Source: Paratinospora sagittata
Lineage: Eukaryota; Streptophyta; Magnoliopsida; Ranunculales; Menispermaceae
Length of the DNA stretch: 64,000 bases
Reading direction: 5' to 3'
Assembly: GCA_035771175.1 (NCBI GenBank)
Contig: CM069589.1
Span: 31,421,701-31,485,700, forward strand
In this document: in pieces, positions 10,372 through 23,708 of the stretch
Position numbering within the stretch: the first letter of the stretch is position 1
Layout of the letters: each line of letters starts with the position of its first letter
Translations under genes and position numbers: made by a program
Notes under the pieces: generated by a model
What the model was told of the DNA's origin: nothing
Database searches by the model: none
The model's input: only the letters and a program-made list of their open reading frames with translations

Positions 10372-11407
10372 GATATTTAGTGTGAGTATCAATCCTTAAA
10401 GAAGACAACCCAATATCTCATCTGTTATATATTATAACTTGACACCGTACTCTTGCGATTTGGACGTAACAAGTTTTTGAAATACTACAACATAAAAGGG
10501 TTTTGAGATTGATTTGGAGTAGAGAATAAGAAGAAAAATGGCGAGGAAGATGGTGGATGTGCGATTCAGAATTAGAAACTTTCTAATTTTGTTGCACAAC
10601 TTCCTATTCCGACTTCGACTGCTCTTGGACGACTTCCTATGGACTTGTTGCTAGATAAAGGCCGTTGTGTAGGGTTTGGAAGAGCATTATTGAAGATCAT
10701 TAAAGATTTTTTCGACATTTTCCATCCTTCCACTTTGTTTTACTTGTTTTAGATTTATGTTCATCATGTTATTTCATGCTTTTATCTCTCAAGTTATGAA
10801 TTATATCCTCTAACTAGAGGTGTAGATTGATCCAAGCTTGAAACTATGCTGTAGGTTTTATTGAATGATTATTGTTAATGAAGTTTTCTAGTATATTTAT
10901 ATTTTTCTGAATTTAATGCTTTTGATCACTTGGCCACGAATTAGATGATCATAGACTTTAGATAGATGCTTCACAAGAGGGTACCTTGGGTTGGAGAATG
11001 GGAAATATAATTTACGCTATCGTGAGACTCACAAGGAGATCAAGAACCTTTGTAGTCCTTAGGTGAAAATCATAGATCTTAATGAGATAAAGTTGATTTT
11101 CGATTTTATCGAAAGACTTAAACCAAGACAACAATAATATGCTCTAGTTTTTCATCAAAAGCGGGAATTATAAAGGTTAGGATTGCTTACAAATAAACGA
11201 AAGAGTTGATTTAATGATAAATATATGTATATATAGGCATAGTTGAGAGTAAGGTGATATTGAACCTCTAGACCATTCTACCATTGATTTATTTTTAATT
11301 TCTTTGTACTGCATTGTTAGTTTAATACTTAATTCCTTTCATCACTGTTTTTAATTATTTCAACTCTCTAATTTGATTTTCTATATAAAGTTAGAGTTAG
11401 TAAATTT
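10372..11407 (+). repeat. Satellite monomer M11, core B
   Basis: Partner of M21: TTGGACGTAAC, TTACAAATAAACG and TATTTCAACTC. Private CCATCCTTCC and TTTTTCATC. Confidence 0.97.
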
Positions 11408-12443
11408 GATATTTAGTGTGAGTATCAATCCTTAAAGAAGACAACCCAATATCTAATCGGATATATATTACAACTTGACACCGTACTCTTGCGATTCGCA
11501 CGTAACAAGTTTTTGAAATACGACAACATAAAAGTGTTTTGAGATTGATTTTGAGTAGAGAATAAGAAGAAAAATGGCGAGGAAGATGGCGGATGTGCGA
11601 TTCAGAATTAGAAACTTTCTAATTTTGTTGCACAACTTCCTATTCCGACTTCGACTTCTCTTGGACGACTTCCTATGAACTTGTTGCTAGATAAAGACCA
11701 TTGTTTAGGGTTTGGAAGAGCATTATTGAAGATCATTAAAGATTTTTCCGACATTTTCCTTCCTTCCACTTTGTTTTACTTGTTTTAGATTTATGTTCAT
11801 CATGTTATTTCATGCTTTTATCTCTCAAGTTATGAATTATATCCTCTATCTAGAGGTGTAGATTGATCCAAGCTTGAAGCTATGCTGTAGGTTTTATTGA
11901 ATGATTATTGTTAATGAAGTTTTCTAGTATATTTATAATTTTCTGAGTTTAATGCTTTTGCTCCCTTGTCCACTTATTAGATGATCATAGACATTAGATA
12001 GATGCTTCACAAGAGGGTACCTTGGGTTGGAGAATGGGAAATATAACCTACGCGATCGTGAGGTTCACAAGGAGATCAAGAACCTTTGTAGTCGTTAGGT
12101 GGAAATCATAGATCTTCATGAGTTACAGTTGTTTTTGGATTTTATCGAAAGAGTTAAACCCAGACAACAATAATATGCTTTTGTTTTTCTTCAAAACAGG
12201 GAATTATAAAGGTTAGGATTGCTTACTTATAAACGAAAGAGTGGATTTAATGATAAATATATGTATATATAGGCATAGTTGAAAGTAAGGTGATATTGAA
12301 CCTCTAGACCATTCTACCATTGATTTATTTTTAATTTTTTTGTACTGCATTGTTAGTTTAATACTTAATTCCTTTCATCACTGTTTTTAATTATTTGAAC
12401 TCTCTAATTTGATTTTCTACATAAAGTTAGAGTTAGTAAATGT
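11408..12443 (+). repeat. Satellite monomer M12, core B
   Basis: Partner of M22 without its deletion: CGGATATATATTACAAC, GATTCGCACG and ATACGACAAC. ORF1 ends early because TGG became TGA (CCTATGAAC). Confidence 0.97.
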
Positions 12444-13481
12444 GATATTTAGTGTGAGTATCAATCCTTAAAGAAGACAACCCAATATCTCATCTGTTAT
12501 ATATTATAACTTGACGCCGTACTCTTGCGATTTGCACGTAACAAGTTTTCGGAATACTACAAGATAGAAGGGTTTTGAGATTGATTTGGAGTAGAGAATA
12601 AGAAGAAAAATGGTGAGGAACATGGCGGATGTGCGATTCAGAATTAGAAACTTTCTAATTTTGTTGCACAACATCCTATTCCAAGTTCGACTTCTCCTGG
12701 ACGACTTCCTATGGACTTGTTGCTAGATAAAAACCATTGTGTAGGGTTTGGAAGGGCATTATTAAAGATCACTGAAGGTTTCTCCTACATTTTTCCTTCC
12801 GTCCACTTTGTTTTACTTGTTTTAGATTTATGTTCATCATGTTATTTCATGTTTTTATCTCTCAAGTTATGAATTATATCCTCTATCTAGAGGTGTAGAT
12901 TGATCCAAGCTTGAAACTATGTTGTTGGTTTTATCGAATGATTATTGTTAATGAAGTTTTCTAGTTTATTTATATTTTTCTGAGATTAATGCTTTTGATC
13001 CCTTGGCCACGGATTAGATGATCATACACTTTAGGTAGATGATTCACGAGAGGGTACCTTGGGTTGGAGAATGGGAAATATAACCCATGCTATCGTGAGA
13101 CTCACAAGGAGATCAAGAACCTTTGAAGTCGTTAGGTGAAAATCATTGATCTTAATGAGATAAAGTTGTTTTTGGATTTTATCGAAAGAGTTAAACCAAG
13201 ACAACAATAATATGCTCTAGTTTTTTCTTCAAAAGAGGGAATTATAAAGGTTAGGATTGCTTACTTATAAACGAAAGAGTTGATTTAATGATAAATATAT
13301 GTATATATAGGCATAGTTGAGAGTAAGGTGATATTGAACCTCTAGACCATTCTACCATTGATTTATTTTTAATTTTTTTGTACTGCATTGTTAGTTTAAT
13401 ACTTAATTCCTTTCATCACTGTTTTTAATTATTTGAACTCTCTAATTTTACTTTCTATATAAAGTTAGAGTTAGTAAATTT
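12444..13481 (+). repeat. Satellite monomer M13, core A
   Basis: Partner of M23: ACGCCGTAC, ATGGTGAGGAACATGG, ATCACTGAAGG, AACCCATGC and ATCATTGATC. Confidence 0.97.
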
Positions 13482-14517
13482 GATATTTAGTGTGAGTATC
13501 AATCCTTAACGAAGACAACCCAATATCTAATCGGTTATATATTATAATTTGACACCGTACTCTTGCGATTTGCACGTAACAAGTTTTTGAAATACTACAA
13601 GATAGAAGGGTTTTGAGATTGATTTGGAGTAGCGAAGAAGAAGAAAAATGGCCAGAAAGATGGCGGATGTGCTATTCAGAATTAGAAACTTTCTAATTTT
13701 GTTGCACAACTTCCAATTCGGACTTCGACAGCTCTTGGACGACTTCCTTTGGACTTGTTGCTAGATAAAGGCCGTTGTGTAGGGTTTGGAAGAGCATTAT
13801 TGAAGATCATTAAAGATTTTTTCGACATTTTCCTTCCTTCCACTTTGTTTTACTTGTTTTAGATTTATGTTCATCATGTTATTTCATGCTTTTATCTCTC
13901 AAGTTATGAATTATATCCTCTAACTAGAGGTGTAGATTGATCCAAGCTTGGAACTATGCTGTAGGTTTTATTGAATGATTATTGTTAATGAAGTTTTCTA
14001 GTATATTTATATTTTTCTGAATTTAATGCTTTTGATCACTTGGCCACGAATTAGATGATCATAGACTTTAGATAGATGCTTCACAAGAGGGTAACTTGGG
14101 TTGGAGAATGGGAAATATAACCTACGCTATCGTGAGGTTCACAAGGTGATCAAGATCCTTTGTTGTCGTTAGGTGGAAATCATAGATCTTCATGAGTTAC
14201 AGTTGTTTTTGGATTTTATCAAAAGAGTTAAACCAAGACAACAATAATATGCTTTTGTTTTTCTTCAAAACAGGGAATTATAAAGGTTAGGATTGCTTAC
14301 TTATAAACGAAAGAGTTGATTTAATGATAAACATATGTATATATAGGCATAGATGAGAGTAAGGTGATATTGAACCTCTAGACCATTCTACCATTGATTT
14401 ATTTTTAATTTTTTTGTACTGCATTGTTAGTTTAATACTTAATTCCTTTCATCACTGTTTTTAATTATTTGAACTCTCTAATTTGATTTTCTACATAAAG
14501 TTAGAGTTAGTAAATGT
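13482..14517 (+). repeat. Satellite monomer M14, core B
   Basis: Partner of M24: CCTTAACGAAG, GCGAAGAAGAAG and CGACAGCTC. KpnI site lost (GGTAAC). Private CCAATTCGG. Confidence 0.97.
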
Positions 14518-15555
14518 GATATTTAGTGTGAGTATCAATCCTTAAAGAAGACAACCCAATATCTCATCTGTTATATCTTATAACTTGACACCGTACTCTT
14601 GCGATTTGCACGTAACAATTTTTCGAAATACTCCAAGATAGAAGGGTTTTGAGATTGATTTGGAGTAGAGAATAAGAAGAAAAATGGCGAGGAACATGGC
14701 GGATGTGCGATTCAGAATTAGAAACTTTCTAATTTTGTTGCACAACTTCCTATTCCAAGTTCGACTTCTCCTGGACGACTTCCTATGGACTTGTTGCTAG
14801 ATAAAAACCATTGTGTAGGGTTTGGAAGGGCATTATTAAAGATCATTGAAGGTTTCTCCTACATTTTTCCTTCCGTCCACTTTGTTTTGCTTGTTTTTGA
14901 TTTATGTTCATCATGTTATTTCATGTTTTTATCTCTCAAGTTATGAATTATGTCCTCTATCTAGAGGTGTAGATTGATCCAAGCTTGAAACTATGTTGTT
15001 GGTTTTATTGACTGATTATTGTTAATGAAGTTTTCTAGTTTATTTATATTTTTCTGAGATTAATGCTTTTGGTCCCTTGGCCACGGATTAGATGATCATA
15101 CACTTTAGGTAGATGCTTCACGAGAGGGTACCTTGGGTTGGAGAATGGGAAATATAACCAACGCTATCGTGAGACTCACAAGGAGATCAAGAACCTTTGA
15201 AGTCGTTAGGTGAAAATCATAGATCTTAATGAGATACAGTTTTTTTTGGATTTTATCGAAAGAGTTAAACCAAGACAACAATAATATGCTCTAGTTTTTT
15301 CTTCAAAAGAGGGAATTATAAAGGTTAGGATTGCTTACTTATAAACGAAAGAGTTGATTTAATAATAAATATATGGATATATAGGCATAGTTGAGAGTAA
15401 GGTGATATTGAACCTCTAGACCATTCTACCATTGATTTATTTTTAATTTTTTTGTACTGCATTGTTAGTTTAATACTTAATTCCTTTCATCATTGTTTTT
15501 AATTATTTGAACTCTCTAATTTGATTTTCTACATAAAGTTAGAGTTAGTAAATGT
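14518..15555 (+). repeat. Satellite monomer M15, core A
   Basis: Partner of M25 (ACAATTTTTCG, ATAACCAACGC). Carries an eight-T run after CAG and the tail AATAATAAATATATGG. Confidence 0.97.
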
Positions 15556-16593
15556 GATATTTAGTGTGAGTATCAATCCTTAAAGAAGACAACCCAATAT
15601 CTCATCTGTTATATATTATAACTTGACACCGTACTCTTGCGATTTGCACGTAACAAGTTTTCGAAATACTACAAGATAGAAGGGTTTTGAGATTGATTTG
15701 GAGTAGAGAATAAGAAGAAAAATGGCGAGGAACATGGCGGATGTGCGATTCAGAATTAGAAACTTTCTAATTTTGTTGCACAACTTCCTATTCCAAGTTC
15801 GACTTCTCCTGGACGACTTCCTATGGACTTGTTGCTAGATAAAAACCATTGTGTAGGGTTTGGAAGGGCATTATTAAAGATCATTGAAGGTTTCTCCTAC
15901 ATTTTTCCTTCCGTCCACTTTGTTTTACTTGTTTTTGATTTTTGTTCATCATGTTATTTCATGTTTTTATCTCTCAAGTTATGAATTATGTCCTCTATCT
16001 AGAGGTGTAGATTGATCCCAGCTTGAAACTATGTTGTTGGTTTTATTGACTGATTATTGTTAATGAAGTTTTCTAGTTTATTTATATTTTTCTGAGATTA
16101 ATGCTTTTGGTCCCTTGGCCACGGATTAGATGATCATACACTTTAGGTAGATGCTTCACGAGAGGGTACCTTGGGTTGGAGAATGGGAAATATAACCTAC
16201 GCTATCGTGAGACTCACAAGGAGATCAAGAACCTTTGAAGTCGTTAGGTGAAAATCATAGATCTTAATGAGATACAGTTTTTTTTGGATTTTATCGAAAG
16301 AGTTAAACCAAGACAACAATAATATGCTCTAGTTTTTTCTTCAAAAGAGGGAATTATAAAGGTTAGGATTGCTTACTTATAAACGAAAGAGTTGATTTAA
16401 TAATAAATATATGGATATATAGGCATAGTTGAGAGTAAGGTGATATTGAACCTATAGACCATTCTACCATTGATTTATTTTTAATTTTTTTGTACTGCAT
16501 TGTTAGTTTAATACTTAATTCCTTTCATCACTGTTTTTAATTATTTGAACTCTCTAATTTTACTTTCTATATAAAGTTAGAGTTAGTAAATTT
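15556..16593 (+). repeat. Satellite monomer M16, core A
   Basis: Partner of M26. HindIII site lost (CCCAGCTTG), with CCTATAGACC in place of the second XbaI site. Followed by the hybrid M17. Confidence 0.97.
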
Positions 16594-17631
16594 GATATTT
16601 AGTGTGAGTATCAATCCTTAAAGAAGACAACCCAATATCTAATCGGTTATATATTATAATTTGACACCGTACTCTTGCGATTTGCACGTAACAAGTTTTC
16701 GAAATACTACAAGATAGAAGGGTTTTGAGATTGATTTGGAGTAGAGAATAAGAAGAAAAATGGCGAGGAACATGGCGGATGTGCGATTCAGAATTAGAAA
16801 CTTTCTAATTTTGTTGCACAACTTCCTATTCCAAGTTCGACTTCTCCTGGACGACTTCCTATGGACTTGTTGCTAGATAAAAACCATTGTGTAGGGTTTG
16901 GAAGGGCATTATTAAAGATCATTGAAGGTTTCTCCTACATTTTTCCTTCCGTCCACTTTGTTTTACTTGTTTTTGATTTTTGTTCATCATGTTATTTCAT
17001 GTTTTTATCTCTCAAGTTATGAATTATGTCCTCTATCTAGAGGTGTAGATTGATCCCAGCTTGAAACTATGTTGTTGGTTTTATTGACTGATTATTGTTA
17101 ATGAAGTTTTCTAGTTTATTTATATTTTTCTGAGATTAATGCTTTTGGTCCCTTGGCCACGGATTAGATGATCATACACTTTAGGTAGATGCTTCACGAG
17201 AGGGTACCTTGGGTTGGAGAATGGGAAATATAACCTACGCTATCGTGAGACTCACAAGGAGATCAAGAACCTTTGAAGTCGTTAGGTGAAAATCATAGAT
17301 CTTAATGAGATACAGTTTTTTTTGGATTTTATCGAAAGAGTTAAACCAAGACAACAATAATATGCTCTAGTTTTTTCTTCAAAAGAGGGAATTATAAAGG
17401 TTAGGATTGCTTACTTATAAACGAAAGAGTTGATTTAATAATAAATATATGGATATATAGGCATAGTTGAGAGTAAGGTGATATTGAACCTATAGACCAT
17501 TCTACCATTGATTTATTTTTAATTTTTTTGTACTGCATTGTTAGTTTAATACTTAATTCCTTTCATCACTGTTTTTAATTATTTGAACTCTCTAATTTTA
17601 CTTTCTATATAAAGTTAGAGTTAGTAAATTT
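16594..17631 (+). repeat. Satellite monomer M17, core A, hybrid of M18 front and M16 back
   Basis: The first ~85 bp are of M18 type (TAATCGG, ATAATTTGAC). From GTTTTCG onward it equals M16, including CCCAGCTTG and CCTATAGACC. Copy 2 lacks it. Confidence 0.95.
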
Positions 17632-18667
17632 GATATTTAGTGTGAGTATCAATCCTTAAAGAAGACAACCCAATATCTAATCGGTTATATATTATAATTT
17701 GACACCGTACTCTTGCGATTTGCACGTAACAAGTTTTTGAAATACTACAAGATAGAATGGTTTTGAGATTGATTTGGAGTAGCGAATAAGAAGAAAAATG
17801 GCCAGGAAGATGGCGGATGTGTTATTCAGAATTAGAAACTTTCTAATTTTGTTGCACAACTTCCTATTCCGACTTCGACTGCTCTTGGACGACTTCCTTT
17901 GGACTTGTTGCTAGATAAAAACCAGTTTGTAGGGTTTGGAAGAGCATTATTGAAGATCATTAAAGATTTTTTCGACATTTTCCTTCCTTCCACTTTGTTT
18001 TACTTGTTTTAAATTTATGTTCATCATGTTATTTCATGCTTTTATCTCTCAAGTTATGAACTACATCCTCTATCTAGAGGTGTCGATTGATCCAAGCTTG
18101 AAACTATTCTGTAGGTTTTATTGAATGGTTATTGTTAATGAAGTTTTCTAGTATATGTATATTTTTTTGAGTTTAATGCTTTTGATCCCTTGTTCACTTA
18201 TTAGATGATCATAGACATTAGATAGATGCTTCACAAGAGGGTACCTTGGGTTGGAGAATGGGAAATATAACCTACGCTATCGTGAGGTTCACAAGGTGAT
18301 CAAGATCCTTTGTTGTCGTTAGGTGGAAAGCATAGATCTTGATGAGTTACAGTTGTTTTTGGATTTTATCGAAAGAGTTAAACCAAGACAACAATAATAT
18401 GCTTTTGTTTTTCTTCAAAACAGGGAATTATAAAGGTTAGGATTGCTTACTTATAAACGAAAGAGTTGATTTAATGATAAATATATGTACATATAGGCAT
18501 AGTTGAGAGTAAGGTGATATTGAACCTCTAGACCATTCTACCATTGATTTATTTTTAATTTTTTTGTTCTGCATTGTTAGTTTAATACTTAATTCCTTTC
18601 ATCACTGTTTTTAATTATTTGAACTCTCTAATTTTTCTTTCTATATAAAGTTAGAGTTTGTAAATTT
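17632..18667 (+). repeat. Satellite monomer M18, core B
   Basis: Front as M27 (GCGAATAAG, ATGGCCAGG), back as M6 (GTGTCGATTG, AAAGCATAGATCTTGATG, GTACATATAGG), tail as M7 (GAGTTTGTAAATTTG). Last monomer of block copy 1. Confidence 0.96.
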
Positions 18668-19705
18668 GATATTTAGTGTGAGTATCAATCCTTAAAGAAG
18701 ACAACCCAATATCTAATCGGTTATATATTATAAATTGACACCGTACTCTTGCGATTTGCACGAAACAAGTTTTTGAAATACTACAAGATAAAAGGGTTTT
18801 GAGATTGTTTTGGAGTAGAGAATAAGAAGAAAAATGGCGTGGAAGATGGCGGATGTGCGATTCAGAATTAGAAACTTTCTAATTTTGTTGCACAACTTCC
18901 TATTCCAAGTTCGACTTCTCTTGGACGACTTCCGATGGACTTGTTGCTAGATAAAAACCATTGTGTAGGGTTTGGAAGGGCATTATTGAAGATCATTGAA
19001 GGTTTCTCCTACATTTTTCCTTCCGTCCACTTTGTTTTACTTGTTTTAGATTTATGTTCATCATGTTATTTCATGTTTTTATCTCTCAAGTTATGAATTA
19101 TGTCCTCTATCTAGAGGTGTAGATTGATCCAAGCTTTAAACTATGTTGTTGGTTTTATTGAATGATTATTGTTAATGAAGTTTTCTAGTATATTTATATT
19201 TTTTTGAGATTAATGCTTTTGATCCCTTGGCCACAGATTAGATGATCATACACTTTAGGTAGATGCTTCACGAGAGGGTAGCTTGGGTTGGAGAATGGGA
19301 AATATAACCTACGCTATCGTGAGACTCACAAGGAGATCAAGAACCTTTGAAGTCGTTAGGTGAAAATCATAGATCTTAATGAGATACAATTGTTTTTGGA
19401 TTTTATCGAAAGAGTTAAACCAAGACAACAATAATATGCTCTAGTTTTTTCTTCAAAAGAGGGAATTATAAAGGTTAGGATTGCTTACTTATAAACGAAA
19501 GAGTTGATTTAATGATAAATATATGTATATATAGGCATAGTTGAGAGTAAGGTGATATTGAACCTCTAGACCATTCTACCATTGATTTATTTTTAATTTT
19601 TTTGTTCTGCATTGTTAGTTTAATACTTAATTCCTTTCATCACTGTTTTTAATTATTTGAACTCTCTAATTTTACTGTCTATATAAAGTTAGAGTTAATA
19701 AATTT
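18668..19705 (+). repeat. Satellite monomer M19, core A
   Basis: Partner of M8; KpnI site lost. Private GAGATTGTTTTGG and TACTGTCTATATAAAG. Confidence 0.97.
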
Positions 19706-20741
19706 GATATTTAGTGTGAGTATCAATCCTTAAAGAAGACAACCCAATATCTAATCGGTTATATATTATAATTTGACACCGTACTCTTGCGATTTGCACG
19801 TAACAAGTTTTTGAAATACTACAAGATAGAAGGGTTTTGAGATTGATTTGGAGTAGAGAATAGAAGAAAAATGGCGAGGAAGATGGCGGATGTGCTATTC
19901 AGAATTAGAAACTTTCTAATTTTGTTGCACAACTTCCTAATCCGACTTCGACTGCTCTTGGATTACTTCCTATGGACTTGTTGCTAGATAAAAACCATTT
20001 TGTAGGGTTTGGAAGAGCATTATTGATGATCATTAAAGATTTTTCCGACATTTTCCTTCCTTCCACTTTGTTTTACTTGTTTTAAATTTATGTTCATCAT
20101 GTTATTTCATGCTTTTATCTCTCAAGTTATGAATTATATCCTCTATCTAGAGGTGTAGATGGATGCAAGCTTGAAACTATGCTGTAGGTTTTATTGAATG
20201 ATTATTGTTAATGAAGTTTTCTAGTATATTTATATTTTTTTGAGTTTAATGCTTTTGATCCCTTGGCCACGGATTAGATGATCATAGACTTTAGATAGAT
20301 GCTTCACAAGAGGGTACCTTGGGTTGGAGAATGGGAAATATTACCTACGCTATCGTGAGGTTCACAAGGAGATCAAGAACCTTTGAAGTTGTTAGGTTGA
20401 AATCATAGATTTTAATGAGTTATAGATGTTTTTCGATTTTATCGACAGAGTTAAACCAAGACAACAATAATATGCACAAGTTTTTCTTTAAAAGAGGGAA
20501 TTAGAAATGTTAGGATTTCTGACTTATAAACGAAAGAGTTGATTTAATGATAAATATATGTACATATAGGCATAGTTGAGAGTAAGGTGATATTGAACCT
20601 CTAGACCATTCTACCATTGATTTATTTTTATTTTTTTTTGTACTGCATTGTTAGTTTAATACTTAATTCCTTTCATCACTGTTTTTAATTATTTGAACTC
20701 TCAAATTTAATTTTCGACATAAAGTTAGAGTTAGTAAATGT
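19706..20741 (+). repeat. Satellite monomer M20, core B
   Basis: Partner of M9; private TTGGATTACTTCC (D32 to Y in ORF1). Leads directly into an M11-like monomer. Confidence 0.97.
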
Positions 20742-21777
20742 GATATTTAGTGTGAGTATCAATCCTTAAAGAAGACAACCCAATATCTCATCTGTTATAT
20801 ATTATAACTTGACACCGTACTCTTGCGATTTGGACGTAACAAGTTTTTGAAATACTACAACATAAAAGGGTTTTGAGATTGATTTGGAGTAGAGAATAAG
20901 AAGAAAAATGGCGAGGAAGATGGTGGATGTGCGATTCAGAATTAGAAACTTTCTAATTTTGTTGCACAACTTCCTATTCCGACTTCGACTGCTCTTGGAC
21001 GACTTCCTATGGACTTGTTGCTAGATAAAGGCCGTTGTGTAGGGTTTGGAAGAGCATTATTGAAGATCATTAAAGATTTTTTCGACATTTTCCTTCCTTC
21101 CACTTTGTTTTACTTGTTTTAGATTTATGTTCATCATGTTATTTCATGCTTTTATCTCTCAAGTTATGAATTATATCCTCTAACTAGAGGTGTAGATTGA
21201 TCCAAGCTTGAAACTATGCTGTAGGTTTTATTGAATGATTATTGTTAATGAAGTTTTCTAGTATATTTATATTTTTCTGAATTTAATGCTTTTGATCACT
21301 TGGCCACGAATTAGATGATCATAGACTTTAGATAGATGCTTCACAAGAGGGTACCTTGGGTTGGAGAATGGGAAATATAATTTACGCTATCGTGAGACTC
21401 ACAAGGAGATCAAGAACCTTTGTAGTCCTTAGGTGAAAATCATAGATCTTAATGAGATAAAGTTGATTTTCGATTTTATCGAAAGACTTAAACCAAGACA
21501 ACAATAATATGCTCTAGTTTTTCTTCAAAAGCGGGAATTATAAAGGTTAGGATTGCTTACAAATAAACGAAAGAGTTGATTTAATGATAAATATATGTAT
21601 ATATAGGCATAGTTGAGAGTAAGGTGATATTGAACCTCTAGACCATTCTACCATTGATTTATTTTTAATTTCTTTGTACTGCATTGTTAGTTTAATACTT
21701 AATTCCTTTCATCACTGTTTTTAATTATTTCAACTCTCTAATTTGATTTTCTATATAAAGTTAGAGTTAGTAAATTT
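20742..21777 (+). repeat. Satellite monomer M21, core B
   Basis: Partner of M11 throughout, with M11's ATTTACGC and AAATAAACG. Shows the parental arrangement lacking the hybrid M10. Confidence 0.97.
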
Positions 21778-22670
21778 GATACTTAGTGTGAGTATCAATC
21801 CTTAAAGAAGACAACCCAATATCTAATCGGATATATATTACAACTTGACACCGTACTCTTGCGATTCGCACGTAACAAGTTTTTGAAATACGACAACATA
21901 AAAGTGTTTTGAGATAGATAAAGACCATTGTTTAGGGTTTGGAAGAGCATTATTGAAGATCATTAAAGATTTTTCCGACATTTTCCTTCCTTCCACTTTG
22001 TTTTACTTGTTTTAGATTTATGTTCATCATGTTATTTCATGCTTTTATCTCTCAAGTTATGAATTATATCCTCTATCTAGAGGTGTAGATTGATCCAAGC
22101 TTGAAGCTATGCTGTAGGTTTTATTGAATGATTATTGTTAATGAAGTTTTCTAGTATATTTATAATTTTCTGAGTTTAATGCTTTTGCTCCCTTGTCCAC
22201 TTATTAGATGATCATAGACATTAGATAGATGCTTCACAAGAGGGTACCTTGGGTTGGAGAATGGGAAATATAACCTACGCCATCGTGAGGTTCACAAGGA
22301 GATCAAGAACCTTTGTAGTCGTTAGGTGGAAATCATAGATCTTCATGAGTTACAGTTGTTTTTGGATTTTATCGAAAGAGTTAAACCCAGACAACAATAA
22401 TATGCTTTTGTTTTTCTTCAAAACAGGGAATTATAAAGGTTAGGATTGCTTACTTATAAACGAAAGAGTGGATTTAATGATAAATATATGTATATATAGG
22501 CATAGTTGAAAGTAAGGTGATATTGAACCTCTAGACCATTCTACCATTGATTTATTTTTAATTTTTTTGTACTGCATTGTTAGTTTAATACTTAATTCCT
22601 TTCATCACTGTTTTTAATTATTTGAACTCTCTAATTTGATTTTCTACATAAAGTCAGAGTTAGTAAATGT
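21778..22670 (+). repeat. Satellite monomer M22, core B, 143-bp deletion
   Basis: 893 bp long. It matches M12 up to TTTTGAGAT (21,915) and resumes at TAGATAAAGACC, losing ORF1, the hairpin and the start of ORF2. At most 1 bp of microhomology at the join. The start reads GATACTTAG. Confidence 0.97.
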
Positions 22671-23708
22671 GATATTTAGTGTGAGTATCAATCCTTAAAG
22701 AAGACAACCCAATATCTCATCTGTTATATATTATAACTTGACGCCGTACTCTTGCGATTTGCACGTAACAAGTTTTCGGAATAATATAAGATAGAAGGGT
22801 TTTGAGATTGATTTGGAGTAGAGAATAAGAAGAAAAATGGTGAGGAACATGGCGGATGTGCGATTCAGAATTAGAAACTTTCTAATTTTGTTGCACAACA
22901 TCCTATTCCAAGTTCGACTTCTCCTGGACGACTTCCTATGGACTTGTTGCTAGATAAAAACCATTGTGTAGGGTTTGGAAGGGCATTATTAAAGATCACT
23001 GAAGGTTTCTCCTACATTTTTCCTTCCGTCCACTTTGTTTTACTTGTTTTAGATTTATGTTCATCATGTTATTTCATGTTTTTATCTCTCAAGTTATGAA
23101 TTATATCCTCTATCTAGAGGTGTAGATTGATCCAAGCTTGAAACTATGTTGTTGGTTTTATTGAATGATTATTGTTAATGAAGTTTTCTAGTTTATTTAT
23201 ATTTTTCTGAGATTAATGCTTTTGATCCCTTGGCCACGGATTAGATGATCATACACTTTAGGTAGATGATTCACGAGAGGGTACCTTGGGTTGGAGAATG
23301 GGAAATATAACCCATGCTATCGTGAGACTCACAAGGAGATCAAGAACCTTTGAAGTCGTTAGGTGAAAATCATTGATCTTAATGAGATAAAGTTGTTTTT
23401 GGATTTTATCGAAAGAGTTAAACCAAGACAACAATAATATGCTCTAGTTTTTTCTTCAAAAGAGGGAATTATAAAGGTTAGGATTGCTTACTTATAAACG
23501 AAAGAGTTGATTTAATGATAAATATATGTATATATAGGCATAGTTGAGAGTAAGGTGATATTGAACCTCTAGACCATTCTACCATTGATTTATTTTTAAT
23601 TTTTTTGTACTGCATTGTTAGTTTAATACTTAATTCCTTTCATCACTGTTTTTAATTATTTGAACTCTCTAATTTTACTTTCTATATAAAGTTAGAGTTA
23701 GTAAATTT
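22671..23708 (+). repeat. Satellite monomer M23, core A
   Basis: Partner of M13. Private ATAATATAAGATAG in the front half. Confidence 0.97.

Larger units (their letters stand above)
7261..18667 (+). repeat. Higher-order block, copy 1 (M8-M18, 11 monomers)
   Basis: Monomer by monomer it matches M19-M27, with core order A B B B B A B A A A B. Two of its monomers, M10 and M17, are hybrids with no partner in copy 2, so it is two monomers longer. Shared private marks include CCTAATCCGAC (M9/M20), TGGACGTAAC (M11/M21), GATTCGCACG (M12/M22), GTTTTCGGAATA (M13/M23) and CCTTAACGAAG (M14/M24). Confidence 0.88.

Noticed and set aside
15238..15247. Eight-T run in M15-M17, M25, M26, M28-M30, M32 and M34 as an RNA polymerase III terminator
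   Set aside because: No A and B box promoter pair or tRNA-like structure was seen upstream; the run looks like a variant of CAGTTGTTTTTGG.
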